Notes: generated by a model not told the origin, from the letters alone. A stretch of DNA of 64,000 nt from Mesorhizobium sp. M1E.F.Ca.ET.045.02.1.1 (GCF_003952485.1 NZ_CP034447.1:3486501-3550500), one strand, 5' to 3'. Shown: positions 36,194-45,361, counted from the stretch's first letter. Numbers and translations are program-made.

Positions 36194-37165
36194 ATGGAAG
36201 CAGCGGATTTCATGCCGAGCGAAGCGGTGATCGCCGGCATCAGGCACAACATCGAGGCCTATGAAGCGAAGCGGGCGTCGGCCCAGAAACAGGTGCGCTG
36301 GCGGGTGCCGCTGTTTGTCGGCCTGGTGATTGTTTTCGTCGTGCTCACCGCCTGGCTGTTCAACAGCGCCGCCGACCCCAACGAACAGTGGCTCTCGACG
36401 CCGCACGTCTTTCTCTACCTTGGCGGCTTCATCGTTGCGGTGCTGCTCTATTTCCAGGCGCTGAGGCCGGCGACCCGGCTGCAGCAATCCTTCCGCGATA
36501 CACTGCTGCCGATGATCTTCGGCTTCGTGCGCGATGTCCGCTACCAGCACGGCGTGCGGCCGAATTCCTTCGACAGGATGCCGCGCGAAACGGTCGGCGC
36601 TTTCAATAGGCAAAGTTTCGACGACACGATCTCGGGACGCTACGAGGATTTTCCCTTCGAGCTTTACGAGGCGAAGCTTTGGGAAGGCTCCGGCAAGAGC
36701 GAGACGACCGCCTTCAAGGGCGTCATCGTCGCCTTCGAAACCATCGAGCCGTTCCCGGGCACGCTGGTTGCGGCGCGCAGGGCCAACAAGATGGTGCATT
36801 TCTTCCGCGGCATGTTTGCCAACAAGATGCAGGAGCTTTCGAGCGGCGTCGCCGAACTCGATGCCGCCTATGAATTCCGCACCGACAATATCGAGGCGGC
36901 GCGGCCGCTGGTCACGGGACGACTGGCGCAGGCGCTGACCTGGCTCGGCGAGACATGGCCTTACGACCAGGCCCGGGTGGCGCTGAGCGGCAGCGACGGT
37001 TTTCTGTTGATGCCGCGGTCGAAGAACTTCTTCGAGCTGCCGGATATCTCCGTGCCGATCGACTACAACACCCATGTCGCGCCGATGATCGCCGATCTCG
37101 GCGCCATGCTTGCCACGGCGGCGCTGGTACGCAAGATCGGGGCGAAGGACGAAGCGGCCGGATGA
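36194..37165 (+). CDS. DUF3137 domain-containing membrane protein
   Basis: The 323-aa protein has two transmembrane helices near the N-terminus (VPLFVGLVIVFVVLTAWLF and VFLYLGGFIVAVLLYFQAL) and a soluble DUF3137 domain behind them (SGRYEDFPFELYEAKLWEGS, TAFKGVIVAFETIEPFPGTL, VALSGSDGFLLMPRSKNFFE). No biochemical function is known. GTG 36188 is an alternative start two codons upstream. It follows the CapA-like gene by about 70 bases and may share its transcript. Confidence 0.85.
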   Translation: MEAADFMPSEAVIAGIRHNIEAYEAKRASAQKQVRWRVPLFVGLVIVFVVLTAWLFNSAADPNEQWLSTPHVFLYLGGFIVAVLLYFQALRPATRLQQSFRDTLLPMIFGFVRDVRYQHGVRPNSFDRMPRETVGAFNRQSFDDTISGRYEDFPFELYEAKLWEGSGKSETTAFKGVIVAFETIEPFPGTLVAARRANKMVHFFRGMFANKMQELSSGVAELDAAYEFRTDNIEAARPLVTGRLAQALTWLGETWPYDQARVALSGSDGFLLMPRSKNFFELPDISVPIDYNTHVAPMIADLGAMLATAALVRKIGAKDEAAG

Positions 37166-37175
37166 CGCGCTTCGC

Positions 37176-37670
37176 TCAGCAATCGAAGCCGTACTGGGTG
37201 CGCATGTAGTCAGCCTCTTCCTTCGACATTTTCTTGAACATCACGCAGACGGTGAAGCTGCCGACCTGATGGCCGTCCCTGGTGTATCCCCAATCGGAAA
37301 TATCGTCCCTGGTGAATTCGATGTTCTGGCCGAAGACGACGTTGCGGACGAGTTCCGGCTCGTTCGCCAATATGCCGACGAAGCCGGTGGCGGTGCGCTT
37401 GAAGGGGATGACCCAGAAATGCTCCGTCACATTTCCGTCCACGACCATGACCTTCAGCTTGAACTTGTCGGCTCCCGGCGGCGGAGCTTCGGACAGAGCC
37501 AGGAAGTCGTCCAGGCTGGATCGCGCCTGCGCAATCGCTGCCGCCATCTCGGCATCGTCGGGGGCGACCATCACGGTCTTGTCGTCGCCCTGATCCGAGT
37601 CTTGCGCTCGAACCTGCAAGGGTGCGAGCGCCAGCAGCAGGCATAGTGCGGCGCGAACGGTAAAGGTCAT
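37176..37670 (-). CDS. DUF2314 domain-containing secreted protein
   Basis: The 164-aa protein has a signal peptide (MTFTVRAALCLLLALAPLQV, cleavage near RAQ) and a DUF2314 domain covering the rest: AIAQARSSLDDFLALSEAPP, then FKLKVMVVDGNVTEHFWVIP, GFVGILANEPELVRNV, ending WGYTRDGHQVGSFTVCVMF. The DUF2314 fold is of unknown role. The ATG at 37670 is chosen because it opens the signal peptide. It is convergent with the DUF3137 gene, with ten bases between them. Confidence 0.85.
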   Translation of the reverse strand: MTFTVRAALCLLLALAPLQVRAQDSDQGDDKTVMVAPDDAEMAAAIAQARSSLDDFLALSEAPPPGADKFKLKVMVVDGNVTEHFWVIPFKRTATGFVGILANEPELVRNVVFGQNIEFTRDDISDWGYTRDGHQVGSFTVCVMFKKMSKEEADYMRTQYGFDC

Positions 37671-37859
37671 GAAGCCCCCCGACTCCGGATAGGCGACAAT
37701 CTTCCCGCATCGGGCCGGCATTATCAATTGGGATCAATTGGGAGGAGCGTCGAGATTTCCAGCCGTAGTCATTGCCACCCGACCGGTATCAGGCCCAGCG
37801 TTTCCGACGACGGCCTATGTTGACCCGCGGGGGGGCGTCGCTTTTTCCCCGGGAATGCC

Positions 37860-38381
37860 CTACAGCCCGCTCGGCACCAATCCTGCCAGCCAGTCCGCCG
37901 ATCGCTTCGCCATGTCCACGGTCGCGTCAGCCGCGCGGCCGAGGTCGGTTTTGACCACGGCATAGCCGGTCTTGGTGCGGTAGAGCACGGCGCTGCCACC
38001 GTCGACCGCAGCCTCGAAGGCGACCGGTCGCGCGGCCTCCGTCTCGCTGGCCGTCACCGTTCCGCCAACCGCGACGGTCGGGCGATGGCTGAGCTCGGGC
38101 GGCAATGGGGCGATGGTTTCGACGACGCCGTTCGTCGGCTTCAGCTCCGGCCCCGACGCTTTCGCGGCGAGTTCCGAGGTCGATGCCGAACCCTTGGTGC
38201 GGCAGATGCCGGAAACCAGCGGGCGGTTGAAGTTGCGCTGATGCAGCATCTGGCTCTTCATCGCCGCTTCGCAGTCGGCGATCGTCGCCCATTTGGCGGG
38301 CGTCTCGCCGATATATTCGCAAAGCTTGGCGTCGCAGTCGCAGCCGACGATGGTCATGGCGACAAGGGCGGTCTTGATCAC
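37860..38381 (-). CDS. Small exported protein of unknown function
   Basis: The 173-aa protein starts with GTG 38381, preceded by AAAGGGA. The N-terminus (MIKTALVAMTIVGCDCDAKL) is a short hydrophobic segment with cysteines that could be a signal or lipobox variant. It continues with a Cys-containing helical part (CEYIGETPAKWATIADCEAA) and a C-terminal half with an amphipathic ATVDMAKRSADWLAGL helix. No family is recognised. Single gene. Confidence 0.65.
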   Translation of the reverse strand: MIKTALVAMTIVGCDCDAKLCEYIGETPAKWATIADCEAAMKSQMLHQRNFNRPLVSGICRTKGSASTSELAAKASGPELKPTNGVVETIAPLPPELSHRPTVAVGGTVTASETEAARPVAFEAAVDGGSAVLYRTKTGYAVVKTDLGRAADATVDMAKRSADWLAGLVPSGL

Positions 38382-38551
38382 GGTCTTGTCCCTTTGAATT
38401 CGTTCCAAGGCTGATCAATCGCCGGGGAACAAGGCGGGATTTGGCCGCATTTGTGAATTGTGCATGACCACATGTTACGGAAGGTTGCTTGGCTTGCGAC
38501 TGTGGCGGGAAAGCATCAATTGCAGGAAAGCGGCAGCCCAAAAAGACAGTC

Positions 38552-38575
38552 GGCGCTGGGATTTCTCCCAGCGCC
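38552..38575 (-). terminator. Perfect hairpin, probable minus-strand terminator
   Basis: GGCGCTGGGA (38552-38561) pairs perfectly with TCCCAGCGCC (38566-38575) around a 4-base loop. On the minus strand a TCTTTTT tract follows seven bases later; the plus side lacks a T-tract. It lies 11 bases after the stop of the small frame at 38587-38808. Confidence 0.55.
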
Positions 38576-38586
38576 TCCCTGTCAGA

Positions 38587-38808
38587 TCAGGAACCAGTCG
38601 CGGCAGCAACTCCCAAAAGGTGTCGCGCCAGGCTGGCCTTGATTTTGACGGTCCTGCCAGTCGCCACCCGAGGGGCAGCGCCCGTTCCAGACCACGCCGA
38701 TCTCCACCCTTGCGGGCTTCCCCGGCGCGCCATCGAAGGTTTCACCGCCTTCATGGCAGCATCGGTCCGCCGTCGGCGTTCGCACGCTTTCCGCGGCCCC
38801 GCCGACAT
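38587..38808 (-). CDS. Candidate small basic protein (doubtful)
   Basis: The 73-aa frame has an excellent ribosome site (GGAGGG five bases before ATG 38808) and a hairpin terminator just downstream. The product is very basic and ends TGRTVKIKASLARHLLG and a short tail. The KIKAS segment faintly recalls the C-terminus of HU proteins, but the rest does not match. Low-complexity Arg/Ser content means it may be spurious. Confidence 0.3.
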   Translation of the reverse strand: MSAGPRKACERRRRTDAAMKAVKPSMARRGSPQGWRSAWSGTGAAPRVATGRTVKIKASLARHLLGVAAATGS

Positions 38809-39176
38809 CCGTCCCTCCAACAGGCGAACCTGCTCTCGATCCGGGTCGTGCGGGCCTCAGGAAATCCGCCTTGCGCTTTGCCTTTCGGCGAGGCGTTCGG
38901 TAGCCGCCTGAGATGGGTTCAATGTACGCCGGGTAAGGGCTTTGCGAAATGCCCGCCAACCTGTGGATAGCGGGATTATCGGGGACCGATGCGACAAGCC
39001 TCGGAATTTGCCGGCCAAACCCCTTAGACAGCCTGCCCCCGTATTTCTGTCGCCCTAGGACGATGGAGCCTTGCCCCGCCCGCCGGCCCGCGTTTCAATG
39101 CCGGCAAAGGACTGGGGCATGTCATTGCCCGAAGCCGCCGTATGCTTTTAGGCAACTTGCCTCGGGGGAGGTCAGA

Positions 39177-40115
39177 TTGAAGGTCGGGGTGGTTCTCAAT
39201 CCGATTGCCGGAGGCGGCAAACTCAAGCGGCGTTGGCCCAGGGTCGCCACATCGCTCAGGAAGCATTTCGGCGATTTCGATCTGCGCGAGACACAGACCA
39301 GCGGCGACGCCGAGCGGCTGGCGATCGACCTGGCGGTCGACGGCTGCGACCTGGTGATTGCCGCCGGTGGCGACGGCACGGCGAGCGAGGTGGCTGACGG
39401 GCTGCTGCAGGCAGAGCATGAGACCGGCCGGGCGAGCGAGCTCGGGCTGCTGCCATGCGGCACCGGCATCGACTTCGCGCGCGGATTGGGACTGTCGGAT
39501 GAAATCGAGGCAGCGCTGGCGCGCATCGCCGGTGCAAGCCCGCGCAAGGTCGATGCCGGGCGCGTCACCTACATCGACGACCACGGCGCGCTGGCCAGCC
39601 GCCATTTCATCAACATCGCCAGCCTCGGCCTTTCAGGCGCCACGGATCGCGCCGTCAATTCCGACAAGCGCAAGGGCAGGGTCTCGGTCAAGGCGCTGTT
39701 CTTCTGGCGCACGGTGCTGGAGTTCCTCCGCTACCGCTTCCAGGACGTCAGGATCACCATAGACGACGGCGAGCCGGTCGAGGCCCGCATGGCGCTGGTG
39801 GCGGTCGCCAATGGGAAGTTCTTCGGCGGCGGCATGATGATCGCGCCCGACGCCGAGCTCTCGGACGGGCAGTTCGACATCGTCATCGTGCGGGCGGCGA
39901 ACAAGCTCGGGCTGATCCGCGACATCCGGCTGCTTTATGGCGGGCGTCACCGCAACCATCCAGCGATCACGATCCTGCGCGGTCGCAAGGTGCTGGTCGA
40001 GCCGCTGGGCGATGCGGAGAAGAACGGGGCGCTGGTCGACATAGACGGCGAGTCGCCGGGCCGGATCCCGGCGACTTTCGAGATCCTGCCCGGCGCGCTG
40101 ACGCTGAGATGTTGA
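39177..40115 (+). CDS. Diacylglycerol kinase/YegS-family lipid kinase
   Basis: The 312-aa protein has the DAGK catalytic domain: VGVVLNPIAGGGKLKRRW at the N-terminus, the nucleotide loop IAAGGDGTASEVADGLL, GLLPCGTGIDFARGLGL, and the C-terminal VAVANGKFFGGGMMIAPDAE with DGQFDIVIV. Such enzymes phosphorylate diacylglycerol, ceramide or related lipids at the membrane. The start is TTG 39177, with a very strong GGGGGAGG seven bases upstream; the frame extension to 38949 is not coding. Confidence 0.9.
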   Translation: MKVGVVLNPIAGGGKLKRRWPRVATSLRKHFGDFDLRETQTSGDAERLAIDLAVDGCDLVIAAGGDGTASEVADGLLQAEHETGRASELGLLPCGTGIDFARGLGLSDEIEAALARIAGASPRKVDAGRVTYIDDHGALASRHFINIASLGLSGATDRAVNSDKRKGRVSVKALFFWRTVLEFLRYRFQDVRITIDDGEPVEARMALVAVANGKFFGGGMMIAPDAELSDGQFDIVIVRAANKLGLIRDIRLLYGGRHRNHPAITILRGRKVLVEPLGDAEKNGALVDIDGESPGRIPATFEILPGALTLRC

Positions 40116-40186
40116 ATCAACGTCCTCCAGGACAGATTCCGTGAGCGCAGCCAGGCTCTTGAAATAGCTGGCGAAAAATTTGCCGA

Positions 40187-41104
40187 CTATTTTCCCAGCC
40201 TGGCCGGGAAGCCCGGGGCGCGGAGTTCCGCTCCGACTGCATCCTCGAGCAGCTTGACTATCTGCGTCGACCAGGCGTCCCCGCCATAGGCCCGCTTGCC
40301 CTCTTCAAAGATGGCGTTGACGCGGGCGGCGAGATCGAGCGGCACGCCGAAATCCCTGCCCATGGCAAGCGCGAAGCCGAGATCCTTCAGCGCAAGGTCC
40401 ATGGTGAAGCCAATGTCGTAGGAGCCGTTCAGCACCAGCTGGCTTTCGGTCTCGTGTACGAAGCTGTTGCCGGAGGAGGCGACGATCGCATGATAGGCTT
40501 GGGCGAGGTCGAGCCCGCCTTGCTTGGCCAGCATCAACGCTTCGCCGGCGGCGACGAGATGGACGAAGGCGAGCATATTGGTGATGACCTTGATCACGGC
40601 CGCCGAGCCGACCGGCCCCATGAGGAAGGACTTGGCGCACATCGCTTCGATCGCCGGCCGGTGCCGCTCGTAAAGCGCGGCATCGCCGCCGACCAGCGCA
40701 GTGATCCTGCCTGCCGCCGCCAGATGCACGCCGCCGGTGACCGGACATTCCAGCGTCTCGACGCCCTTCGCCGAAGCAAGCGCCGCCAGCCGCAGGATCT
40801 CGTCGCGGCCATTGGTCGACATCTCGATCCAGGTGCCGCCGGCGGGCAGGCCATCGAGCAAGCCGTCGGGGCCGGCGAGCACCGCTTCGCTGACTTTCGG
40901 GGAGGGCAGGCAGGTGATCGCATTGCCGGCGCGCGCGGCTGCTTCGGCAGGACTCCTTGCCGCCGTGCCGCCGAGCGCGACAAGGCGCTCGACAGCCGCC
41001 GGATCGCAGTCGAAGACGGTGACGGCAAAACCGTTGCGCAGCAGGCTGGCGGCAAGGTTGCCGCCGAGATGGCCGAGGCCGATGAAGGCGTAGGCGAGGG
41101 TCAC
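40187..41104 (-). CDS. NAD(P)-dependent beta-hydroxyacid dehydrogenase (3-hydroxyisobutyrate dehydrogenase family)
   Basis: The 305-aa protein has the Rossmann motif FIGLGHLGGNLAASLL, the substrate loop ECPVTGGVHLAAAGRITALV, and the catalytic lysine region SAAVIKVITNMLAFVH of the family (HIBADH, tartronate semialdehyde reductase, related enzymes). It is the last gene of a three-gene operon. Its start overlaps the end of the enolase-superfamily gene by four bases, so it probably reduces or oxidises a hydroxyacid arising from that pathway. Confidence 0.9.
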   Translation of the reverse strand: MTLAYAFIGLGHLGGNLAASLLRNGFAVTVFDCDPAAVERLVALGGTAARSPAEAAARAGNAITCLPSPKVSEAVLAGPDGLLDGLPAGGTWIEMSTNGRDEILRLAALASAKGVETLECPVTGGVHLAAAGRITALVGGDAALYERHRPAIEAMCAKSFLMGPVGSAAVIKVITNMLAFVHLVAAGEALMLAKQGGLDLAQAYHAIVASSGNSFVHETESQLVLNGSYDIGFTMDLALKDLGFALAMGRDFGVPLDLAARVNAIFEEGKRAYGGDAWSTQIVKLLEDAVGAELRAPGFPARLGK

Positions 41105-42312
41105 GGCATCAGCGGCGTCTGCATCATCTGCAGATGCAGGTCCTTGCCGCTATAGGGGTACGCGTCGCAGACCTCCTCGTTGAGCTCGACGCCGAGGCCG
41201 GGTTCCTTCGACGGAATGACGTTGCCGTCCTGCCACTCGATCTTCTTCTTGAGCAGCGTGGCGTGAAACCCGTCCCACTGCTTGAGCGATTCCAGGATGA
41301 GGAAGTTGGGCAGCGTCACTGCAAGCTGGATGTTGGCGGCACCGACGATCGGCCCGCAATAGCAGTGCGGCGCGACCTGGATGTGGTAGGCCTCGGCCAT
41401 GGCGGCGATCTTCTTGGTCTCGAGAATACCGCCTGAGCGGCCAAGGTCCGGCTGCAGGATGGTGGCGGCGCGGTTCTCGATGACGCGGGCGAATTCGAAT
41501 TTCGTCGTCAGCCGCTCGCCGGTGGCGATTGGAATGGAAGTGCCGCGTGCCACTTGCGCCATCACCTCGGGCATGTCCGGCGGCACCGGCTCCTCGAACC
41601 ACAACGGGTCGTAAGGCTCGATGGCGCGGGCCAGCCGCAGCGCGCCGGAAGCGGTGAACTGGCCATGCGTGCCGAACAGGATGTCCGCCCTGGTGCCGAC
41701 GGCCTCGCGGATCGCCTTGACCATGCGCGCCGAAAGGTCGATGTCGATGAGGCGCGGCTGGTGGCCGTCATAGGCGGTGTAGGGGCCGGCCGGATCGAGC
41801 TTCACGGCGTTGAAACCCTGCTCGACATATTCGAGCGCGCAGGCGGCGGCCATGTCGGGATCGTTGTAGACATTCTGGCCGCGCGCATCCTCGGAATGGA
41901 CGCTGCCGGCGTGCGGATAGAGATAGGTATAGGAGCGCAGCGTCTCGTGCACCTGGCCGCCGAGCAACTTGTAGACCGGCTTGTTCGCCTCCTTGCCGAC
42001 GATGTCCCAGCAGGCCATTTCGAGCGCCGAGAAGCAGCCCATGCCGGAGACATCGGGGCGCTGGGTGAAGCCGGACGAATAGACGCGGCGGAAGAGGTTC
42101 TCGACATCGTGCGGATCGCGGCCGACGAGATAGCGCTCGGCCATGTCCTCGATCATCCTGGCCGTGACATGCGCCGAGAAGGTCGCGTTGTAAGCCTCGC
42201 CGTAACCGACCACGCCCCCATCGGTGGTGAGCTTGACGAAGATGAAATACTTGCCGCCGATGCCCGGCGGCGGGTTGCCGACAACCCAGGTCTTGACGTC
42301 GGTGACTTTCAT
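41101..42312 (-). CDS. Enolase-superfamily sugar-acid dehydratase (mandelate racemase-like)
   Basis: The 403-aa protein has the N-terminal capping domain (MKVTDVKTWVVGNPPPGIGG, VKLTTDGGVVGYGEAYN) and a TIM-barrel catalytic domain: KLDPAGPYTAYDGHQPR, then the Glu ligands in PLWFEEPVPPDMPEVMA and PIATGERLTTKFEF, and the base histidine in QVAPHCYCGPIVGAAN. It resembles D-galactonate or related acid-sugar dehydratases that use Mg2+. The substrate is not determined. Four-base overlaps with both neighbours tie the three genes into one translationally coupled operon. Confidence 0.9.
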   Translation of the reverse strand: MKVTDVKTWVVGNPPPGIGGKYFIFVKLTTDGGVVGYGEAYNATFSAHVTARMIEDMAERYLVGRDPHDVENLFRRVYSSGFTQRPDVSGMGCFSALEMACWDIVGKEANKPVYKLLGGQVHETLRSYTYLYPHAGSVHSEDARGQNVYNDPDMAAACALEYVEQGFNAVKLDPAGPYTAYDGHQPRLIDIDLSARMVKAIREAVGTRADILFGTHGQFTASGALRLARAIEPYDPLWFEEPVPPDMPEVMAQVARGTSIPIATGERLTTKFEFARVIENRAATILQPDLGRSGGILETKKIAAMAEAYHIQVAPHCYCGPIVGAANIQLAVTLPNFLILESLKQWDGFHATLLKKKIEWQDGNVIPSKEPGLGVELNEEVCDAYPYSGKDLHLQMMQTPLMP

Positions 42313-43925
42313 TTCCGATCCTCCAGAACCAGCTCGGCGCCTTTCCATCCGGTGAGGATCGAAGCGGCGTTGGTGTTGCCCGTGATATTGTCGGGAAAGA
42401 TCGACGCGTCGATGACGCGCAGACCGCTCAACCCGTGCACCCGAAGCCTTGGATCGACGACGGCGCGCGCGGCGTCCGGAGCCATGCGGCAGGTCGACAC
42501 CGGGTGATAGACGGTGCCCGAACGTTTCCTGAAATCCTGAATCAGATCGGCGTCGGAAGTGATTGACGGACCAGGCAGAACCTCTTCCTCGATGATGTCG
42601 GCCATGGCCGGCATCGAGGCGATCTTGCGCACGAACTTCACCGCCGCCAGCATCTCGTCGACATCGGCGTTGGTGGAATAGGCGTTGGCCGTGATCTTCG
42701 GATAATCGCGCGGATTCTTCGAGCGGATCATGATCTCGCCTCGGCTCGACGGGCGGCAGTTGGAAAGGCCGATGGAAAAGCCGGGCCACGGATCGGGGGT
42801 CAGGATCGGGCGCTCGCCGCTCTTCGGGATGACGGTCGAGAAGGCCTGGAAATAGAGCTGCATGTTGGGCCGCGCCATCGACGGGTCGGTGCGGAAGAAG
42901 CCGCCGGCATTGTTCATCGACAGAGCCAGCGGACCGGAGCGCAAGAGGATGTATTGCATGCCGACCAGAAGCTTGCCCCACCATGGGCGCAGGATCTGGT
43001 TGAGCGTCGGCAGCTTGCCTTTGAAGGTGTAGTTGACGCCGACATGGTCCTGCAGATTGGCGCCGACATTCTCGTTTGCGTGGACGACCGGGACGCCGAG
43101 GCCGTTGAGCAGCGCGGCCGGACCGACGCCCGAGAGCTGCAACAATTGCGGTGAGTTGATCGAGCCGCCGGAAATGATGACCTCGCGGCCAGCGCGCGCG
43201 GTCTTCGTCTGGCCGTTCTGCTCGTATTCAACGCCGACGGCGCGCTTGCCTTCGAACAGGATTTTCGTCGCCAGCGCGTTGGTCTCGACGCGAACGTTGC
43301 CGCGCTTCATCGCCGGACGCAGGAAAGCGCGGGCGGCGGACATGCGGCGGCCGTTCCGGGTGGTGATCTGATAGACGCCGACGCCTTCCTGGGTGGCGCC
43401 GTTGAAATCCGGATTGAGCGGCAGGCCGGCCTGCTGCGCGGCTGCCAGGTAGCGCTTCGTCAACGGATGCACCGCGTTCGAGCAATCGGTGATGTGCAAA
43501 GGACCGCCGACGCCGCGCCACTGATCGGCGCCGGCCTCGTTGTCCTCCAGCGCCTTGAAGGCGGGCAGCAGGTCGCCATAGCTCCAGCCGGGATTGCCGG
43601 CGGCGCCCCAGGCGTCGAAGTCCTCGCGCGCGCCGCGGATGTAGACCATGGCGTTGATCGAGCTCGAGCCGCCGAGCAGCTTGCCGCGCGGCCAGTGGTC
43701 GGCATTGTTGCCGAAGCCGGGATCGGGCTCGGCCTTGTAGTTCCAGTTGACGGCCGGATCGAAGAAGGTCTTGCCGTAGCCGAGCGGCATCTTGACATAG
43801 AAGCGTCGATCGGTCCCGCCGGCCTCCAGCACCAGCACCGAAAAGCGGCCCGAGGCCGAGAGCCTTTCCGCGACGACCGAGCCGGCCGAGCCGGAGCCGA
43901 CGATGATGAAGTCATAAGTCTGCAT
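42309..43925 (-). CDS. GMC-family FAD-dependent oxidoreductase (choline dehydrogenase-like)
   Basis: The 538-aa flavoprotein has the FAD dinucleotide motif FIIVGSGSAGSVVAERL, GMC signature 1 (GKLLGGSSSINAMVYIRG), signature 2 (GSINSPQLLQLSGVG), and the catalytic His/Asn region TVYHPVSTCRM with DNITGNTNAASI. GMC enzymes oxidise alcohols or polyols, feeding electrons to the quinone pool or O2. As first gene of the operon it probably performs the opening oxidation of an alcohol or sugar whose acid product the dehydratase then uses. No transporter or regulator is adjacent. Confidence 0.92.
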   Translation of the reverse strand: MQTYDFIIVGSGSAGSVVAERLSASGRFSVLVLEAGGTDRRFYVKMPLGYGKTFFDPAVNWNYKAEPDPGFGNNADHWPRGKLLGGSSSINAMVYIRGAREDFDAWGAAGNPGWSYGDLLPAFKALEDNEAGADQWRGVGGPLHITDCSNAVHPLTKRYLAAAQQAGLPLNPDFNGATQEGVGVYQITTRNGRRMSAARAFLRPAMKRGNVRVETNALATKILFEGKRAVGVEYEQNGQTKTARAGREVIISGGSINSPQLLQLSGVGPAALLNGLGVPVVHANENVGANLQDHVGVNYTFKGKLPTLNQILRPWWGKLLVGMQYILLRSGPLALSMNNAGGFFRTDPSMARPNMQLYFQAFSTVIPKSGERPILTPDPWPGFSIGLSNCRPSSRGEIMIRSKNPRDYPKITANAYSTNADVDEMLAAVKFVRKIASMPAMADIIEEEVLPGPSITSDADLIQDFRKRSGTVYHPVSTCRMAPDAARAVVDPRLRVHGLSGLRVIDASIFPDNITGNTNAASILTGWKGAELVLEDRK

Positions 43926-44116
43926 GATGCGCGCGCGGGCTCCGAAATCCGGCGCTTACCCTAGACATTGCCGGCTCACCGCGTCGCCGGGGCTTCCGTC
44001 ATGGCTTGTGAAAAAAGCGACCGCTTGAGCGGCGCGCTTTTCGCTTTCAGCAGAGCTTGCGACATCGCGACCGCGTTGGTACGGGTTCAGGAAAGCAGCG
44101 GCTGAAGGACCTTCCC

Positions 44117-44512
44117 ATGGTGCACTACGCGGACGGAAAGCCGCTCGGCGACCTGACACTGAGGACGCTGGCCATGCCGTCCGACGCCAATGCGGCCGGC
44201 GACATCTTTGGCGGCTGGGTGATGGCGCAGATGGACCTTGCCTGCGGCATCCGCGCAGCCGAGCGCGCCAAGGGCCGCGTGGTGACGGCGGCGGTCAAGG
44301 AGATGTCTTTCGCCAAGCCGATGAAGATTGGCGACACGCTCTGCATCTACACCCATGTCGAGCGCGTCGGCCGAACCTCGATGGTGCTCAAGGTCGAGGC
44401 CTGGGCGCAGCGCTACCTCTCCGACCTGATGGAGAAGGTCACCCATGCCGATTTCGTCATGGTGGCGCTCGACGGCGAAGGCAAGCCGAAACCGGTTCCA
44501 GCCGAAGGCTGA
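44117..44512 (+). CDS. Acyl-CoA thioesterase, YciA-like hotdog protein
   Basis: The 131-aa protein is a hotdog-fold thioesterase of the YciA/BACH group: LAMPSDANAAGDIFGGWVMA contains the catalytic Asp, followed by AAVKEMSFAKPMKIGDTLCI and RTSMVLKVEAWAQRY. YciA hydrolyses many short- and medium-chain acyl-CoAs. The start MVHYADGKPLGDL at 44117 is preferred to the frame extension at 44057. It is a single gene. Confidence 0.93.
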   Translation: MVHYADGKPLGDLTLRTLAMPSDANAAGDIFGGWVMAQMDLACGIRAAERAKGRVVTAAVKEMSFAKPMKIGDTLCIYTHVERVGRTSMVLKVEAWAQRYLSDLMEKVTHADFVMVALDGEGKPKPVPAEG

Positions 44513-44628
44513 CGGAAGACGATTCTTCCGGACCGGCGCATTTGTAACAACTCCCGCGCGGCAGATGCGTCCGGCGACATCCGATGGTTGCCGCCACGCC
44601 CGATCGTGCCAACGCTGGAGGAAAGACA

Positions 44629-44823
44629 ATGCGTCAATACATGCTGAACGGCTGGCTCGTGGCAGCCTTCGTCGCCCTGGTCTGCCTGCTCGGCATAATA
44701 GCCTATGCCGAGGTCAAGACGGACCTTCCGCGCACCGCCAGTCTGGGTGGCGGCGGGGACATTGGGGGGCAGGGCGCGATATGCGATCTCGCGCCTCGCG
44801 GCGGCATCGCGCGAAATGCCTGA
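44629..44823 (+). CDS. Small single-pass membrane protein
   Basis: The 64-aa protein has one transmembrane helix (GWLVAAFVALVCLLGIIAYA) and a Gly-rich C-terminus (TASLGGGGDIGGQGAICD). The ribosome site GGAGGAAAG lies at a good distance from ATG 44629, which supports expression. No family is recognised. It follows the thioesterase by about 115 bases. Confidence 0.6.
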   Translation: MRQYMLNGWLVAAFVALVCLLGIIAYAEVKTDLPRTASLGGGGDIGGQGAICDLAPRGGIARNA

Positions 44824-44992
44824 ACGACTGTCATCGCAAGGCGACCTTCGCCACGAGAGTCCAATGCAGGCCGGACTGGCCACAGTCCGATGCGACAAGA
44901 TCTAAAGATTTTGAGATGTTGTTGCACGGCCCGCCTCGCGGCCGGCGGGACTTCCGCCTCGAAACCTCCGAAGCGCTTGCGCCGCAAGGCTT

Positions 44993-45361
44993 TCAGGCCT
45001 GCTGGCCGTCGAATTTCGCGCGCGCTGCCTGCACTCGACTGGTGTTCTTGCGCGCCCATTCGCCAAGCGCGCCGACCGGCACCAGCAGCTCGTGGCCGAG
45101 CTCGGTCAGCTCGTAGTCGACTCGCGGTGGGATCGTGGGAAATACCTTGCGCGTGACGAAGCCGTCACGCTCCAGACCGCGCAAAGTAGTGGTCAGCATC
45201 TTCTGCGAAATGCCGCCCACGGCCGTGCGCAATTCGTTGAAGCGCATCGCTCCGCCGCCCAGCTTGCCGACCACCAGAACGGTCCATTTGTCGCCGACCC
45301 GTTGCAGGATTTCCGACACGGCGCGGCAGTCCTCGGTGTTGTGCGGGTGCCTCAGTAACAA
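44993..45361 (-). CDS. HxlR-family transcriptional regulator
   Basis: The 122-aa winged-helix protein has the HxlR pattern: EDCRAVSEILQRVGDKWTVL with the early Cys, MRFNELRTAVGGISQKMLTT, LRGLERDGFVTRKVFPTIPP, and VDYELTELGHELL. The Cys near the N-terminus matches the redox- or aldehyde-sensing Cys of HypR/YodB-like members. The start is TTG 45361, with GGAGG upstream. It is divergent from an FMN reductase gene, the usual target type; a palindrome lies between them. Confidence 0.92.
   Translation of the reverse strand: MLLRHPHNTEDCRAVSEILQRVGDKWTVLVVGKLGGGAMRFNELRTAVGGISQKMLTTTLRGLERDGFVTRKVFPTIPPRVDYELTELGHELLVPVGALGEWARKNTSRVQAARAKFDGQQA

Larger units (their letters stand above)
38409..39176. 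other. Gene-poor region between 37860-38381 and the lipid kinase gene
   Basis: About 770 bases. It holds one weak minus-strand candidate gene (38587-38808) with a hairpin downstream (38552-38575). Elsewhere the frames read as low-complexity Arg/Pro/Ala strings without ribosome sites, and I see no RNA gene or repeat. Confidence 0.45.

Noticed and set aside
38587..38808. HU-family DNA-binding protein fragment
   Set aside because: Only a TGRTVKIKAS-like stretch resembles HU; the rest of the domain is missing in all three frames.
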